A DNA stretch of 64,000 nt from RGZA01 sp041917755. Lineage in GTDB: Bacteria; Pseudomonadota; Alphaproteobacteria; UBA9219; RGZA01. This document shows positions 26,914-34,619 of this stretch, piece by piece (within the stretch, counting starts at the first letter, position 1; each line of letters starts with the position of its first letter). The notes beneath the pieces are model-generated. The model made no database searches and was not told where the DNA came from. It was given only the letters and a program-made list of their open reading frames with translations. The translations under genes were made by a program, and so were the position numbers. The DNA lies in NCBI GenBank assembly GCA_041917755.1, contig JAYRWY010000013.1, forward strand, positions 68,609 to 132,608, given 5' to 3'.

Positions 26914-28713
26914 TTAGCGTGAAAGTATGTACAGCCCTTGTGAGGCAAATAGGTTTGCATGGTTGGCCCAAAGGCCGTTCAGCGGTTTGCCAACCGCATC
27001 CAACGGGATGGATTTTTTAATACGCATTCTACCTTCTTTGGCAAAATTGCGGAAATCGTCAAGCGTACAAAAGCGGATATTGGGCGAATTGTACCATTCA
27101 AAGGGTAATGAGGGCGATTTTGGTGACTGCCCAAGTAGGCAGAAATGCAAGCGTGCCTGCCAATGGCCAAAATTGGCCACGTTAACAATTACGGTTGGGG
27201 CAATGCGGCGAAGTTGCTGGAGGATTTCCAAGGGGCGCGGCAATTCCGACAAAGTACGGTTTAATATCACCACATCATACGCATCATCAGGGTAGGTGGT
27301 AAGGTCAACATTCGCATCACCTTGAATTACGCCCAGACCCTTGGCGACGGCATTTTGCACATTGGTGCGGTCATATTCCAAACCGAAGCCGCGCACATTT
27401 TTATGGTCAATCAGCCATTTCAATAAAGTACCATCACCGCAACCGACGTCTAATACGCGGCTGCCTGCGGGTACTTCATCGGCAATCATTTGCAATTCTT
27501 CAGGAAGGCTTGCCCCATTGGTGGCGGGCACGGCGCATACGCGGCGGCGGTCTTCGCAGCCAGCGATAAAGCCAGCGAGTTGTCGGTGAAATTCCGGTTC
27601 ATCCAATAAAAACGCGTCATGGCCTTTATCGGATTCAATATCAATATAGCTCACATCGGCGTTTGCACCTGTGAGTGCCTTTACCAAGGTGCGGCTTTCA
27701 GATGATGGGAATAACCAATCGCTGGTGAAGCTGACCACCAGAAAACGTGTGGGGCTTCCCGCGAATGCTTTTGCCAATGTGCCATTCCCTAAATCATCGG
27801 CGAGGTCATAATAATCCATCGCGCGGGTGATATAGAGGTAGGAGTTGGGATCAAAGCGGTCGACAAAACTTTCGCCTTGATGACGCAGATAGGATTCAAC
27901 CTGGAAATCTGCATCGAACCCGAATGACACCGCGGAGCGGTCTTGCAAACGGCGACCGAATTTCCGCTGTAATGCGCTTTCGGATAAATACGTAATGTGC
28001 GCGGCCATACGCGCAACCGACAAACCCGCAGCAGGACGCTGTCCATCCTTTAAATATAGGCCTTTATTCCATAATGGATCGGCCATAATCGCCTGACGGC
28101 CAACCTCACCAAAGGCGATGTTTTGCGCGGAGTGGCGCGGTGCAGCAGCAATAGCGGCGCAGGCAAACACTTTTTCCGGATACAACGCCGCCCATGATAA
28201 GGCTTGCATGCCGCCCAATGATCCGCCGATGACAAGGAAGAGCTGCGGAATTTGCAAATGGTCAATGAGCGCTTTTTGGGCACGCACCATATCGTGAATG
28301 GTGATGACCGGAAAATCGAGGCCCCATACATTCCCTGTTGCAGGGTTGACATTGCGTGGGCCTTCGCTGCCCATGCAGCCGCCGATGATGTTCGCGCAAA
28401 TGACAAAATAATTATTGGTATCGATGATTTTATCTGGCCCAACCATGATTTCCCACCAGCCGGGTTTGCCGGTAACGGGGTGGGGCTCAGCCACATATTG
28501 ATCGCCCGTTAGTGCGTGGCAGACCAATATAACATTGCTTTTTTCAGGGTTGAGCGTGCCATAGGTTTGGTAGGAGACCCAGTAATTGGAAAGGCTTCCG
28601 CCGCAATCAAGTTTGAGCGGTTCTGCTGTGCCAAGTTGCACGCGTTTGCCCGGCAAATGTGCCGGATCAAAATTGGGCAGTGATGGAGATGGAAGTAAAC
28701 TTGCCTTCGTCAT
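26914..28713 (-). CDS. metXW: MetX-MetW fusion: homoserine O-acyltransferase fused to MetW methyltransferase-like domain
   Basis: A single 599-aa reading frame carries two proteins normally encoded by adjacent genes. Residues ~1-390 are MetX, the alpha/beta hydrolase that acylates homoserine, with nucleophile Ser165 (GGSLGGMQ), Asp332 (SDWLFPS) and His365 (DKGHDAFL). Residues ~402-599 are MetW, with VLDVGCGDGTLLKWL (420-434), NFGHWQARL and SLPFEWYNSPNIRFCTLDDF; MetW supports MetX activity in related bacteria. The linker is short (VPATNGASLPEE). ATG 28713 was preferred over an in-frame ATG at 28761 because the latter touches the riboswitch and 28713 gives the normal MetX N-terminus. metY follows. 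The fusion is continuous, with no frameshift. Confidence 0.93.
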   Translation of the reverse strand: MTKASLLPSPSLPNFDPAHLPGKRVQLGTAEPLKLDCGGSLSNYWVSYQTYGTLNPEKSNVILVCHALTGDQYVAEPHPVTGKPGWWEIMVGPDKIIDTNNYFVICANIIGGCMGSEGPRNVNPATGNVWGLDFPVITIHDMVRAQKALIDHLQIPQLFLVIGGSLGGMQALSWAALYPEKVFACAAIAAAPRHSAQNIAFGEVGRQAIMADPLWNKGLYLKDGQRPAAGLSVARMAAHITYLSESALQRKFGRRLQDRSAVSFGFDADFQVESYLRHQGESFVDRFDPNSYLYITRAMDYYDLADDLGNGTLAKAFAGSPTRFLVVSFTSDWLFPSSESRTLVKALTGANADVSYIDIESDKGHDAFLLDEPEFHRQLAGFIAGCEDRRRVCAVPATNGASLPEELQMIADEVPAGSRVLDVGCGDGTLLKWLIDHKNVRGFGLEYDRTNVQNAVAKGLGVIQGDANVDLTTYPDDAYDVVILNRTLSELPRPLEILQQLRRIAPTVIVNVANFGHWQARLHFCLLGQSPKSPSLPFEWYNSPNIRFCTLDDFRNFAKEGRMRIKKSIPLDAVGKPLNGLWANHANLFASQGLYILSR

Positions 28714-28761
28714 AAACCCGTTCCCAGTAATAGGACCACGGCGTTTTTCACGAATTGCCAT

Positions 28762-28832
28762 GCGCTTTAGCAGACTTTACGTGGTGCAAGCTGTCCAATA
28801 AGGGAGGTTTTTAAGCTCCATCAAATCCCACG
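28762..28832 (-). ncRNA. SAM-II riboswitch controlling metXW-metY
   Basis: Read on the minus strand, the leader has the SAM-II layout. The P1 strand CGTGG (28828-28832) is followed by GATTTGA. After an insert of ~29 nt containing a GGAG/CTCC mini-hairpin come GCTTGCA, the pairing P1 strand CCACG (28780-28784) and the conserved GCTAAAGC (28764-28771). SAM-II is a pseudoknot that binds S-adenosylmethionine and usually hides the ribosome site of met genes in alphaproteobacteria. Its 3' end is 48 nt before the chosen metX start and directly touches an alternative in-frame ATG at 28761. The same conserved blocks recur in the divergent copy at 28973-29029. Confidence 0.88.
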
Positions 28833-28866
28833 AAGAGGCCGCAGATGAAACGGCGTTCTTGAATTC

Positions 28867-28896
28867 ATACTAGGATGAAAGGGATTAAGTTGTCAA
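28867..28896 (-). promoter_or_regulatory. Sigma-70-type promoter for metXW-metY
   Basis: On the minus strand a perfect -35 TTGACA (28891-28896) is followed after 18 bp by TAGTAT (28867-28872, 4 of 6 matches to TATAAT). Transcription would start near 28860, about 28 nt before the first P1 base of the SAM-II aptamer, which is a sensible distance. Confidence 0.6.
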
Positions 28897-28916
28897 ACGT
28901 GAATTTGAATTTTGGC

Positions 28917-28945
28917 TTGACGAACCTTTTATCTATGCCTATTTG
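28917..28945 (+). promoter_or_regulatory. Possible sigma-70 promoter for the cysG-metH operon
   Basis: TTGACG (28917-28922) and TATTTG (28940-28945) are separated by 17 bp. The -10 is weak. Transcription would begin near 28952, about 20 nt before the SAM-II aptamer of this operon. Supported mainly by position. Confidence 0.35.
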
Positions 28946-28972
28946 TTAGTCATTCATTGGGGTAACACCTAG

Positions 28973-29029
28973 TCGCGGGATTTGAGGGGCAGCTTGCAAC
29001 CGCGTTAACAAGTGCTAAAGCGCTACAGC
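28973..29029 (+). ncRNA. SAM-II riboswitch upstream of the sulfate assimilation/methionine operon
   Basis: P1 is CGCGG (28974-28978) paired with CCGCG (29000-29004). Between them are GATTTGA and GCTTGCA, and after P1 come TTAACAA and GTGCTAAAGCGC, a near-consensus compact SAM-II aptamer. It lies on the plus strand ~245 nt before cysG, which is far for a class that normally acts on an adjacent ribosome site, so control could work through the long leader, a promoter-proximal terminator, or a small leader ORF. All genes from cysG to metH follow without a promoter-sized gap. Confidence 0.9.
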
Positions 29030-29273
29030 TAGGGCGTGAGTGAGCCTAAGCTTTTGAGGCCAAAAAGCCTCAAAAACATGCTGTAGACCCCCCGTATTGC
29101 AATGGTTTCATCTGCCAGAGCAGTACGTAAGCGATAAGCGGGAAAGTCTACACGTTTTGTCACACACGTTTCGTGTGCAACACATCATCAAAACTTCCCC
29201 GATTATTAGATTTTATGCTTTTGCGGCGTGGTTATTTAACCGATAACTTCACGTCATCATAACGGGGTTAGGA
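29030..29273 (+). promoter_or_regulatory. Long leader between SAM-II aptamer and cysG
   Basis: The leader contains a perfect 9-bp palindrome with a 6-nt loop (29052-29060 with 29067-29075; TTTTGAGGC/GCCTCAAAA), which lacks a following U-run and so is not a classical terminator. A second small hairpin (CACACG/CGTGTG) lies near 29163-29178. Two tiny frames exist: a 16-codon frame from GTG 29036 and a 15-codon frame from ATG 29215 ending 11 bp before cysG. Neither has clear evidence of translation. The GTG frame sits where an SAM-II-controlled start codon would be expected. Confidence 0.4.
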
Positions 29274-30716
29274 ATGAATTACGCACCGCTCTTTTTTAAA
29301 CTTGGGTCTCATACCCGCTTCACCATTATTGGCGGCGGCCATATTGCGTTTTCCAAATCTGAAACGCTCACTGCGCTGGGTGCATCCGTGCATGTGGTGG
29401 GCAAAGAAATTCTTCCTGAACTTAAGGCATTGATTGAACAACATGGCGGTAGCGTGGTGCAGGCCGAATATGCGCCGGAGCATTTAGCAAACGCAACCAT
29501 TGTGATTGCGGCAACCGATGACCACGCATTAAACGAACGCATTTATCATGATGCCAAGGCGCAGGGTAAGATTGTGAATGTGGTGGATACACCGCATTTA
29601 TGCGATTTCATTTTCCCCGCCACCATCAAACGCGGCGATGTACAAATTGCCATTTCATCGGCGGGCGTATCGCCATCGCTTGCACGCGCGATTAAGCGCA
29701 AGATTGAACATATCATTCCGTGGAATCTAGAAGCGCTTACCAACTGGATTAAAGAAAAGCGCGATGTGGTAAAGGCGCATTTAAATGGTATTCAGGCGCG
29801 CCGCTTATTCTGGGATGAGGTATTGGATGGCGGCATTGCCCAAGAAGTGGTGGAAGGCAATAACGCCAAGGCAGAAACGCTGTTTGCACAAGCATTATCC
29901 GAAGCCCCCGCAGCATCACGTTCTGCCCTGTATTTGATTGGTGCGGGCCCGGGCCATCCTGACTACATCACCGTGCGCGGTACGCAGTTATTAGGCCAAG
30001 CCGATGTGGTGCTTTATGACCGCCTCATTCCGCCGGATTTATTGGAACGCTATGCACGCCGCGAAGCCACCAAGATTGCGGTTGGCAAAAGTGCAGATCA
30101 TCACATTAAAACCCAGGACGCGATTGCCGAACTGATTGAAGAACATTTGCGCAATAACAAAATTGTTGTGCGCTTAAAGGGCGGTGATCCGGGCATTTAT
30201 GCCCATGCCGCTGAAGAGATGGATGTGGCACGCAAATTGGGCGTGCCATACCAGATTGTTCCAGGAATTACCGCAGCATTGGGTTGCTCGGCTGCATCCG
30301 GTTTTCCGCTGACCGAACGTGACGGCGCAAGTGCGGTGCGCTTCCTGACCTATTACGATGAAACACTGTACCGCGAAGGCTTCTGGAAATCGCTTGAGCT
30401 GTCACGTGATGAAACCTTGGTGTTCTATATGACCACCAAGAAGCGCAATGGCCTCATTGAAAAGCTGCTTAGCATTGGGTATCACCCCTCAACCCCTGCG
30501 GTAATTATCGAACAAGGCACCACGCCGCAACATGCCGAATATGAAGCTACATTGGGCACATTTGTTGAAAAATTCGGCGACACGAATTTCATCACGCCAA
30601 CCCTATTGGTGATTGGCAATGTGGTGCGTTGGCGTTCCACCCATAGCTGGCGCGAGCCTGCCGAAGTGCGTGAAGACTGGTTTGCCAAGAACACCAAAGA
30701 GGTGGCCAATGCCTGA
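29274..30716 (+). CDS. cysG: Siroheme synthase CysG (precorrin-2 dehydrogenase/ferrochelatase + uroporphyrinogen-III methyltransferase)
   Basis: This is a 480-aa bifunctional enzyme making siroheme, the cofactor of sulfite reductase. The N-terminal CysG-A part (1-~215) shows a dinucleotide-binding start (TRFTIIGGGHIAFSKSETL) and VIAATDDHALNERI, with VDTPHLCDFIFPATIKRGDVQIAISSAGVSP. The C-terminal SUMT part starts at ~220 (LYLIGAGPGHPDYITVRG) and includes VVRLKGGDPGIYAHAAEEM. In the first motif the usual GGG-x-VA-x-RK reads GGGHIAFSK, a small deviation. It is the first gene after the plus-strand SAM-II leader, and its stop overlaps cysH by 8 bp. Function and pathway are well supported by the following cysH-J-I genes. 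Confidence 0.94.
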   Translation: MNYAPLFFKLGSHTRFTIIGGGHIAFSKSETLTALGASVHVVGKEILPELKALIEQHGGSVVQAEYAPEHLANATIVIAATDDHALNERIYHDAKAQGKIVNVVDTPHLCDFIFPATIKRGDVQIAISSAGVSPSLARAIKRKIEHIIPWNLEALTNWIKEKRDVVKAHLNGIQARRLFWDEVLDGGIAQEVVEGNNAKAETLFAQALSEAPAASRSALYLIGAGPGHPDYITVRGTQLLGQADVVLYDRLIPPDLLERYARREATKIAVGKSADHHIKTQDAIAELIEEHLRNNKIVVRLKGGDPGIYAHAAEEMDVARKLGVPYQIVPGITAALGCSAASGFPLTERDGASAVRFLTYYDETLYREGFWKSLELSRDETLVFYMTTKKRNGLIEKLLSIGYHPSTPAVIIEQGTTPQHAEYEATLGTFVEKFGDTNFITPTLLVIGNVVRWRSTHSWREPAEVREDWFAKNTKEVANA

Positions 30717-31455
30717 TGTTCTGAATGATGTGTTGGCACAAACGCTGGCCAATAGCTTTGCAACACTGGGCTGGAAAGAACGCATTGCAACACTGCGCCA
30801 ATTTCCAAAACAGAAAATTGCATTTTCAACCAGCTTCAGTTTTGAAGACCAGGCCATCACCCATATGCTGGTGAATGAAAAAATTCCTGCGAAAATTTTT
30901 ACGCTGGATACGGGTCGTCTGTTTGAAGAAACCCAAAAACTGCATCAGGCCACAACCGACAAGTATGGCATTGCAATTGAAACCTATGCGCCTGAAGCCA
31001 AAGATATTCAGGAATACGTGAATAAAAACGGTATTAATGGCTTTTATAACAGCCTTGAAAACCGCAAGGAATGCTGCCGAATTCGTAAAGTTGTACCGCT
31101 TACCCGTGCATTAAAGGGCGTGGATATATGGATTAGTGGCCTGCGCCGCGAACACTCCGATAACCGCAGCAATCTGCAAGCGGCCGAGTGGGATGAACGC
31201 GACAATGTTATCAAGCTTTATCCGTTGATTGATGTGGGCACGGATGATGTGTGGGCGTTTATCAAAGAAAATAATGTTCCCTATAACCCGATGCATGAAC
31301 AAGGATTTCCATCCATTGGATGTGCGCCGTGCACACGCGCGATTGCGCACGATGAACATCCGCGTGCGGGTCGTTGGTGGTGGGAACAAGGTGAGCAGGA
31401 ATGTGGATTGCACATGGTTGATGGCAAATTAGTAAGAGTGAAAAATGTTAAGTGA
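30709..31455 (+). CDS. cysH: Adenylylsulfate (APS) reductase, CysH family, iron-sulfur type
   Basis: This is 248 aa from ATG 30709, preceded by GAGGTGG. The enzyme reduces activated sulfate to sulfite with thioredoxin electrons. The paired cysteines C122-C123 (ECCRIRK) and C205/C208 (GCAPCTR) form the [4Fe-4S] site that distinguishes assimilatory APS reductases from PAPS reductases; the catalytic cysteine is C232 in ECGLH. GLRREHSDNR and the LDTGRLFEET loop bind the nucleotide. Preference for APS agrees with the absence of an APS kinase (CysC) domain on CysN. A longer frame from 30613 only exists inside cysG and is not the start. It overlaps cysJ by 11 bp. Confidence 0.94.
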   Translation: MPDVLNDVLAQTLANSFATLGWKERIATLRQFPKQKIAFSTSFSFEDQAITHMLVNEKIPAKIFTLDTGRLFEETQKLHQATTDKYGIAIETYAPEAKDIQEYVNKNGINGFYNSLENRKECCRIRKVVPLTRALKGVDIWISGLRREHSDNRSNLQAAEWDERDNVIKLYPLIDVGTDDVWAFIKENNVPYNPMHEQGFPSIGCAPCTRAIAHDEHPRAGRWWWEQGEQECGLHMVDGKLVRVKNVK

Positions 31456-32914
31456 TAAAGAACTGAAAATTGTTGATGATTTATGGGCTGCCCTCAGCGC
31501 AGAAAAGCGCGCATGGGTAGTGGGGTATCTCAATGGCCGTGCCAAGGATATTGCAGGCACAGCCGAGACGGCACCGACCAGCAATGTGACCTTGCAAATC
31601 ATCTATGCAACCGAAACCGGTAACGCGAAGAACGTAGCCCAAGGTCTTGTAAAAGCTGCAAAAGATAAAGGTTTTAAATCAAAACTCACGCCAGTGAACA
31701 AGATTACCTTGCCGGAAATTGCGGCGTTTAAAGACCCTGTGGTGTTTATTTCCAGCACACATGGGGAAGGCGACCCGCCAGAAATGGCGCACAAGTTTTT
31801 TGATGCGTTGAAAACATCGAAAACAAGTTTTGCAAATGTAAACTATGCGGTGCTGGGTTTGGGTGACCGCGCGTATAAAGAATTTTGTAAGGCAGCAGCG
31901 GATATTGATGCTGCGTTTTCTGCTGGTGGTGCGAAAGCGTTTCACCGCGCAACCTTGCTTGATGTCGATTATGCCGATCACATTCCAGCATGGAGTGAAG
32001 GCGTATTAAGCGGCTTATCTGCGTTGGTTGGCCACGCTGCGCCAAAGGCGGCAGTTGCGGTTAAGCAAACCAAAACATCCAATGTGGGCTTTACACGGTT
32101 GACGCCTGTGGAAGGTACCATCAATGAAATCATCAATCTGAATGATAAGGGTTCAGCCAAAGAAACCTATCATATTGAAGTGGGTTTTGATGGTGAGCTT
32201 GCCTATTCATCGGGTGATGCAGCGGGCATTATTTTGCCCAAAGCCGCCGATGGCAGCGACCCAACACCAAGGCTTTATTCCATTGCCTCTTCGCCCGCCG
32301 TGCACCCCAATCAGGTGCATCTGACGGTTGCATTGGCCAAGCATAAATTGCCAGATGGCAGTGTTGGCCATGGGCTTGGTTCAGGCTTCCTCGCGAGCAA
32401 AAAGCCAGGCGATAAAATTCAATTCTACATTCAACGCAATCTGCGTTTCCGTCTTCCCGAAGATAGCGGCAAGGACATTATTATGGTCGGGCCTGGCACG
32501 GGTATTGCGCCATTCCGCGCCTTTGTGCAGGAACGGGTAGAGCAGGGCGGCAGTGGCCGCAACTGGTTATTCTTTGGTGACCAGCACGCGCATTGTGACT
32601 TTTTGTATCAGGCAGAATGGCTTGAAGCATTGGCAGGTGGTGCGCTGACTAAACTGGATGTCGCATTCTCCCGTGATAAAAAACAAAAAGTATATGTGCA
32701 GCACAAAATGCATGATCACGGCAAAGAAATCGCTGAATGGCTGGCTGGCGGTGCATCGTTCTACGTGTGTGGCGCCAAATCCCCCATGAGTGAAGATGTG
32801 GAAAAAGCACTGACCGACATCATCGTGAAGCACATGGGCAAGAGCGTGGAAGCTGCACAATCCTACCTTGCTGACTTATCTGAACAAGACCGCTACGTGA
32901 AGGACGTATACTAA
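31445..32914 (+). CDS. cysJ: Sulfite reductase flavoprotein (CysJ-like), compact form
   Basis: This 489-aa diflavin reductase passes electrons from NADPH to the CysI hemoprotein. The flavodoxin domain (~48-190) includes IIYATETGNAKNVAQ and ISSTHGEGDPPEM. The ferredoxin-reductase part has RLYSIASSP (~276), VGPGTGIAPFRAF (348-360), WLFFGDQHAHCDFLY and the C-terminal RYVKDVY. Compared with Enterobacteria-type CysJ (~600 aa), roughly 110 residues are missing between the first FAD-domain strand (YSSGDAAGIILPK) and PRLYSIASS, i.e. the helical connecting domain. The reading frame is continuous, so this is a natural compact architecture. It overlaps cysH and is 1 bp from cysI. Confidence 0.92.
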   Translation: MLSDKELKIVDDLWAALSAEKRAWVVGYLNGRAKDIAGTAETAPTSNVTLQIIYATETGNAKNVAQGLVKAAKDKGFKSKLTPVNKITLPEIAAFKDPVVFISSTHGEGDPPEMAHKFFDALKTSKTSFANVNYAVLGLGDRAYKEFCKAAADIDAAFSAGGAKAFHRATLLDVDYADHIPAWSEGVLSGLSALVGHAAPKAAVAVKQTKTSNVGFTRLTPVEGTINEIINLNDKGSAKETYHIEVGFDGELAYSSGDAAGIILPKAADGSDPTPRLYSIASSPAVHPNQVHLTVALAKHKLPDGSVGHGLGSGFLASKKPGDKIQFYIQRNLRFRLPEDSGKDIIMVGPGTGIAPFRAFVQERVEQGGSGRNWLFFGDQHAHCDFLYQAEWLEALAGGALTKLDVAFSRDKKQKVYVQHKMHDHGKEIAEWLAGGASFYVCGAKSPMSEDVEKALTDIIVKHMGKSVEAAQSYLADLSEQDRYVKDVY

Positions 32915-32915
32915 C

Positions 32916-34619
32916 ATGGCCGATAGCAAACTTACGCCGCCTGCTGGCAATCCATCACCTGTTGAAGCAATTAAGCTCAAGAGCAAGGGCCTGCGCGGAA
33001 CCTTGGCTGATGGTATGGAAAATGCCGTTACGGGTGCAATTTCTGCAGATGACCAGACCGTGATTAAATTCCACGGCAGCTATATGCAGGATGACCGCGA
33101 TCGCCGCGCCGAACGCGAATTGAAAAAACTGGAATGGGCATATTCCTACATGATCCGCTTGCGTTTGCCGGGCGGTGAGGTGACCGCGCCGCAATGGCTG
33201 GGTCTGACCAAGCTATGCAATGAAAATGCCAGCGGTGTGATTAAAATCACCACGCGGCAAACCATTCAAATCCACGGCGTCGTGAAGGCAAAGATGAAGC
33301 CGACCATGCAGTGGTTTAAAGAATTAGGTGTAGACACCATCGCGGCATGCGGTGACGTGAACCGCAACGTGATGGCGGGCGCAGACCCAACCCTTTCCAA
33401 ATTCCATGAGGAAGTGTTCCGTTATGCGCAAAAGGTAAGTGAGTATTTGCTGCCGAAAACGCAGGCATTTTCAGAAGTCTGGCTGGATGGTGAGAAGCTG
33501 TCGGGTGATGAGCCAGAAGAAGATCCGCTATACTTGCAACATTATTTGCCGCGCAAATTTAAAATTGGTATCGCCACACCGCCGCATAATGATACCGATG
33601 TTTTCACCAACGATATCGGCCTGATTTCAATTGAAGAAAACGGCAAGTTCATCGGCTTTAACGTGGCGATTGGCGGCGGTATGGGCACAACGCACGGCAA
33701 TGCAGATACCTATGCGCGTCTGGCAACTGTGATTGGTTATGTATCCAAGGAACAAGTACTGGATGCAGTATGGCAGATTGTAGCCGTACAGCGTGATTAC
33801 GGTAACCGCAGCGATCGCAAGCTATCGCGCCTGAAATATACCGTCGACCGTTTAGGCGCGGATGTATACCGCGCGGAAGTTGAAAAGCGCATGCAGGAAA
33901 AACATGCTGGCTTTAAATTCCAAACCGCCAAGCCATACAATTTTGTGGAACGCGTTGATCATTATGGCTGGCAGGAAGACAATCACGGCAAGCAATTCTA
34001 CACGATGTTTGTGGAAAGTGGCCGCGTGATGGATTTGCCCGGTTATGCGGTGAAATCTGCATTAAAGGAATGCGCGGAAACCGGCTTCTGCCAATTCCGT
34101 TTTACCAGCAACCAGAACATTTTGCTGACCTATATCGAAAAGAAAAATCGCCCAGCGATTGAGACGATTTTGGCCAAGCACGGGATTGATCACACCAAGT
34201 TTTCAAATATCCGTAAAGATGCGCTGGCTTGTGTGGCGCTTAATACCTGTGCCCTCGCATTGGCCGAAGCACAGCGTTATCTGCCAAGCCTAATCACCAA
34301 GGTGGAAGGGTTGCTTGCCAAACATAAGTTGGAAAAGGATCCGTTCAGCATTCGCATGACGGGTTGCCCCAATGGTTGTGCGCGTCCATGGGCAGCAGAA
34401 ATCGGATTTATCGGGAAGGCCCTTGGCCAATACAATTTGTATCTGGGCGGGAATTCAACCGGAACGCGTCTCAACCGGCTTTACAAAGAAAGTCTGGATG
34501 AAGCGCAGATTTTACAAACCCTTGACGGTTTGTTTGCGGATTATGCCAAAAACCGCAAACCGAGTGAACGTTTTGGCGATTTTATTCATAGAACCATTCA
34601 GTCTGGAGCAGCGGCATGA
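32916..34619 (+). CDS. cysI: Sulfite reductase hemoprotein beta subunit (CysI)
   Basis: This 567-aa siroheme/[4Fe-4S] enzyme reduces sulfite to sulfide by six electrons. The cluster and siroheme ligands are C439 and C445 (ACVALNTCALA) and C484 and C488 (GCPNGCARPW). The substrate-binding arginines and lysines lie in the conserved ferrite segments, including KITTRQTIQIHGV (110-122). Length is normal for CysI. The start follows the cysJ stop by one base and its own stop overlaps cysD by 4 bp (ATGA), so translation is coupled along the operon. Siroheme is provided by CysG, first gene of the same operon. Confidence 0.95.
   Translation: MADSKLTPPAGNPSPVEAIKLKSKGLRGTLADGMENAVTGAISADDQTVIKFHGSYMQDDRDRRAERELKKLEWAYSYMIRLRLPGGEVTAPQWLGLTKLCNENASGVIKITTRQTIQIHGVVKAKMKPTMQWFKELGVDTIAACGDVNRNVMAGADPTLSKFHEEVFRYAQKVSEYLLPKTQAFSEVWLDGEKLSGDEPEEDPLYLQHYLPRKFKIGIATPPHNDTDVFTNDIGLISIEENGKFIGFNVAIGGGMGTTHGNADTYARLATVIGYVSKEQVLDAVWQIVAVQRDYGNRSDRKLSRLKYTVDRLGADVYRAEVEKRMQEKHAGFKFQTAKPYNFVERVDHYGWQEDNHGKQFYTMFVESGRVMDLPGYAVKSALKECAETGFCQFRFTSNQNILLTYIEKKNRPAIETILAKHGIDHTKFSNIRKDALACVALNTCALALAEAQRYLPSLITKVEGLLAKHKLEKDPFSIRMTGCPNGCARPWAAEIGFIGKALGQYNLYLGGNSTGTRLNRLYKESLDEAQILQTLDGLFADYAKNRKPSERFGDFIHRTIQSGAAA

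Noticed and set aside
29052..29075. Rho-independent terminator in the cysG leader.
   Set aside because: The stem is perfect, but no U-run follows on either strand; the sequence after the stem is AACATG on the plus strand.
30613..30708. Upstream extension of cysH.
   Set aside because: It overlaps the cysG coding region in another frame and the extra residues do not match any CysH; ATG 30709 has a ribosome site and the normal N-terminus.
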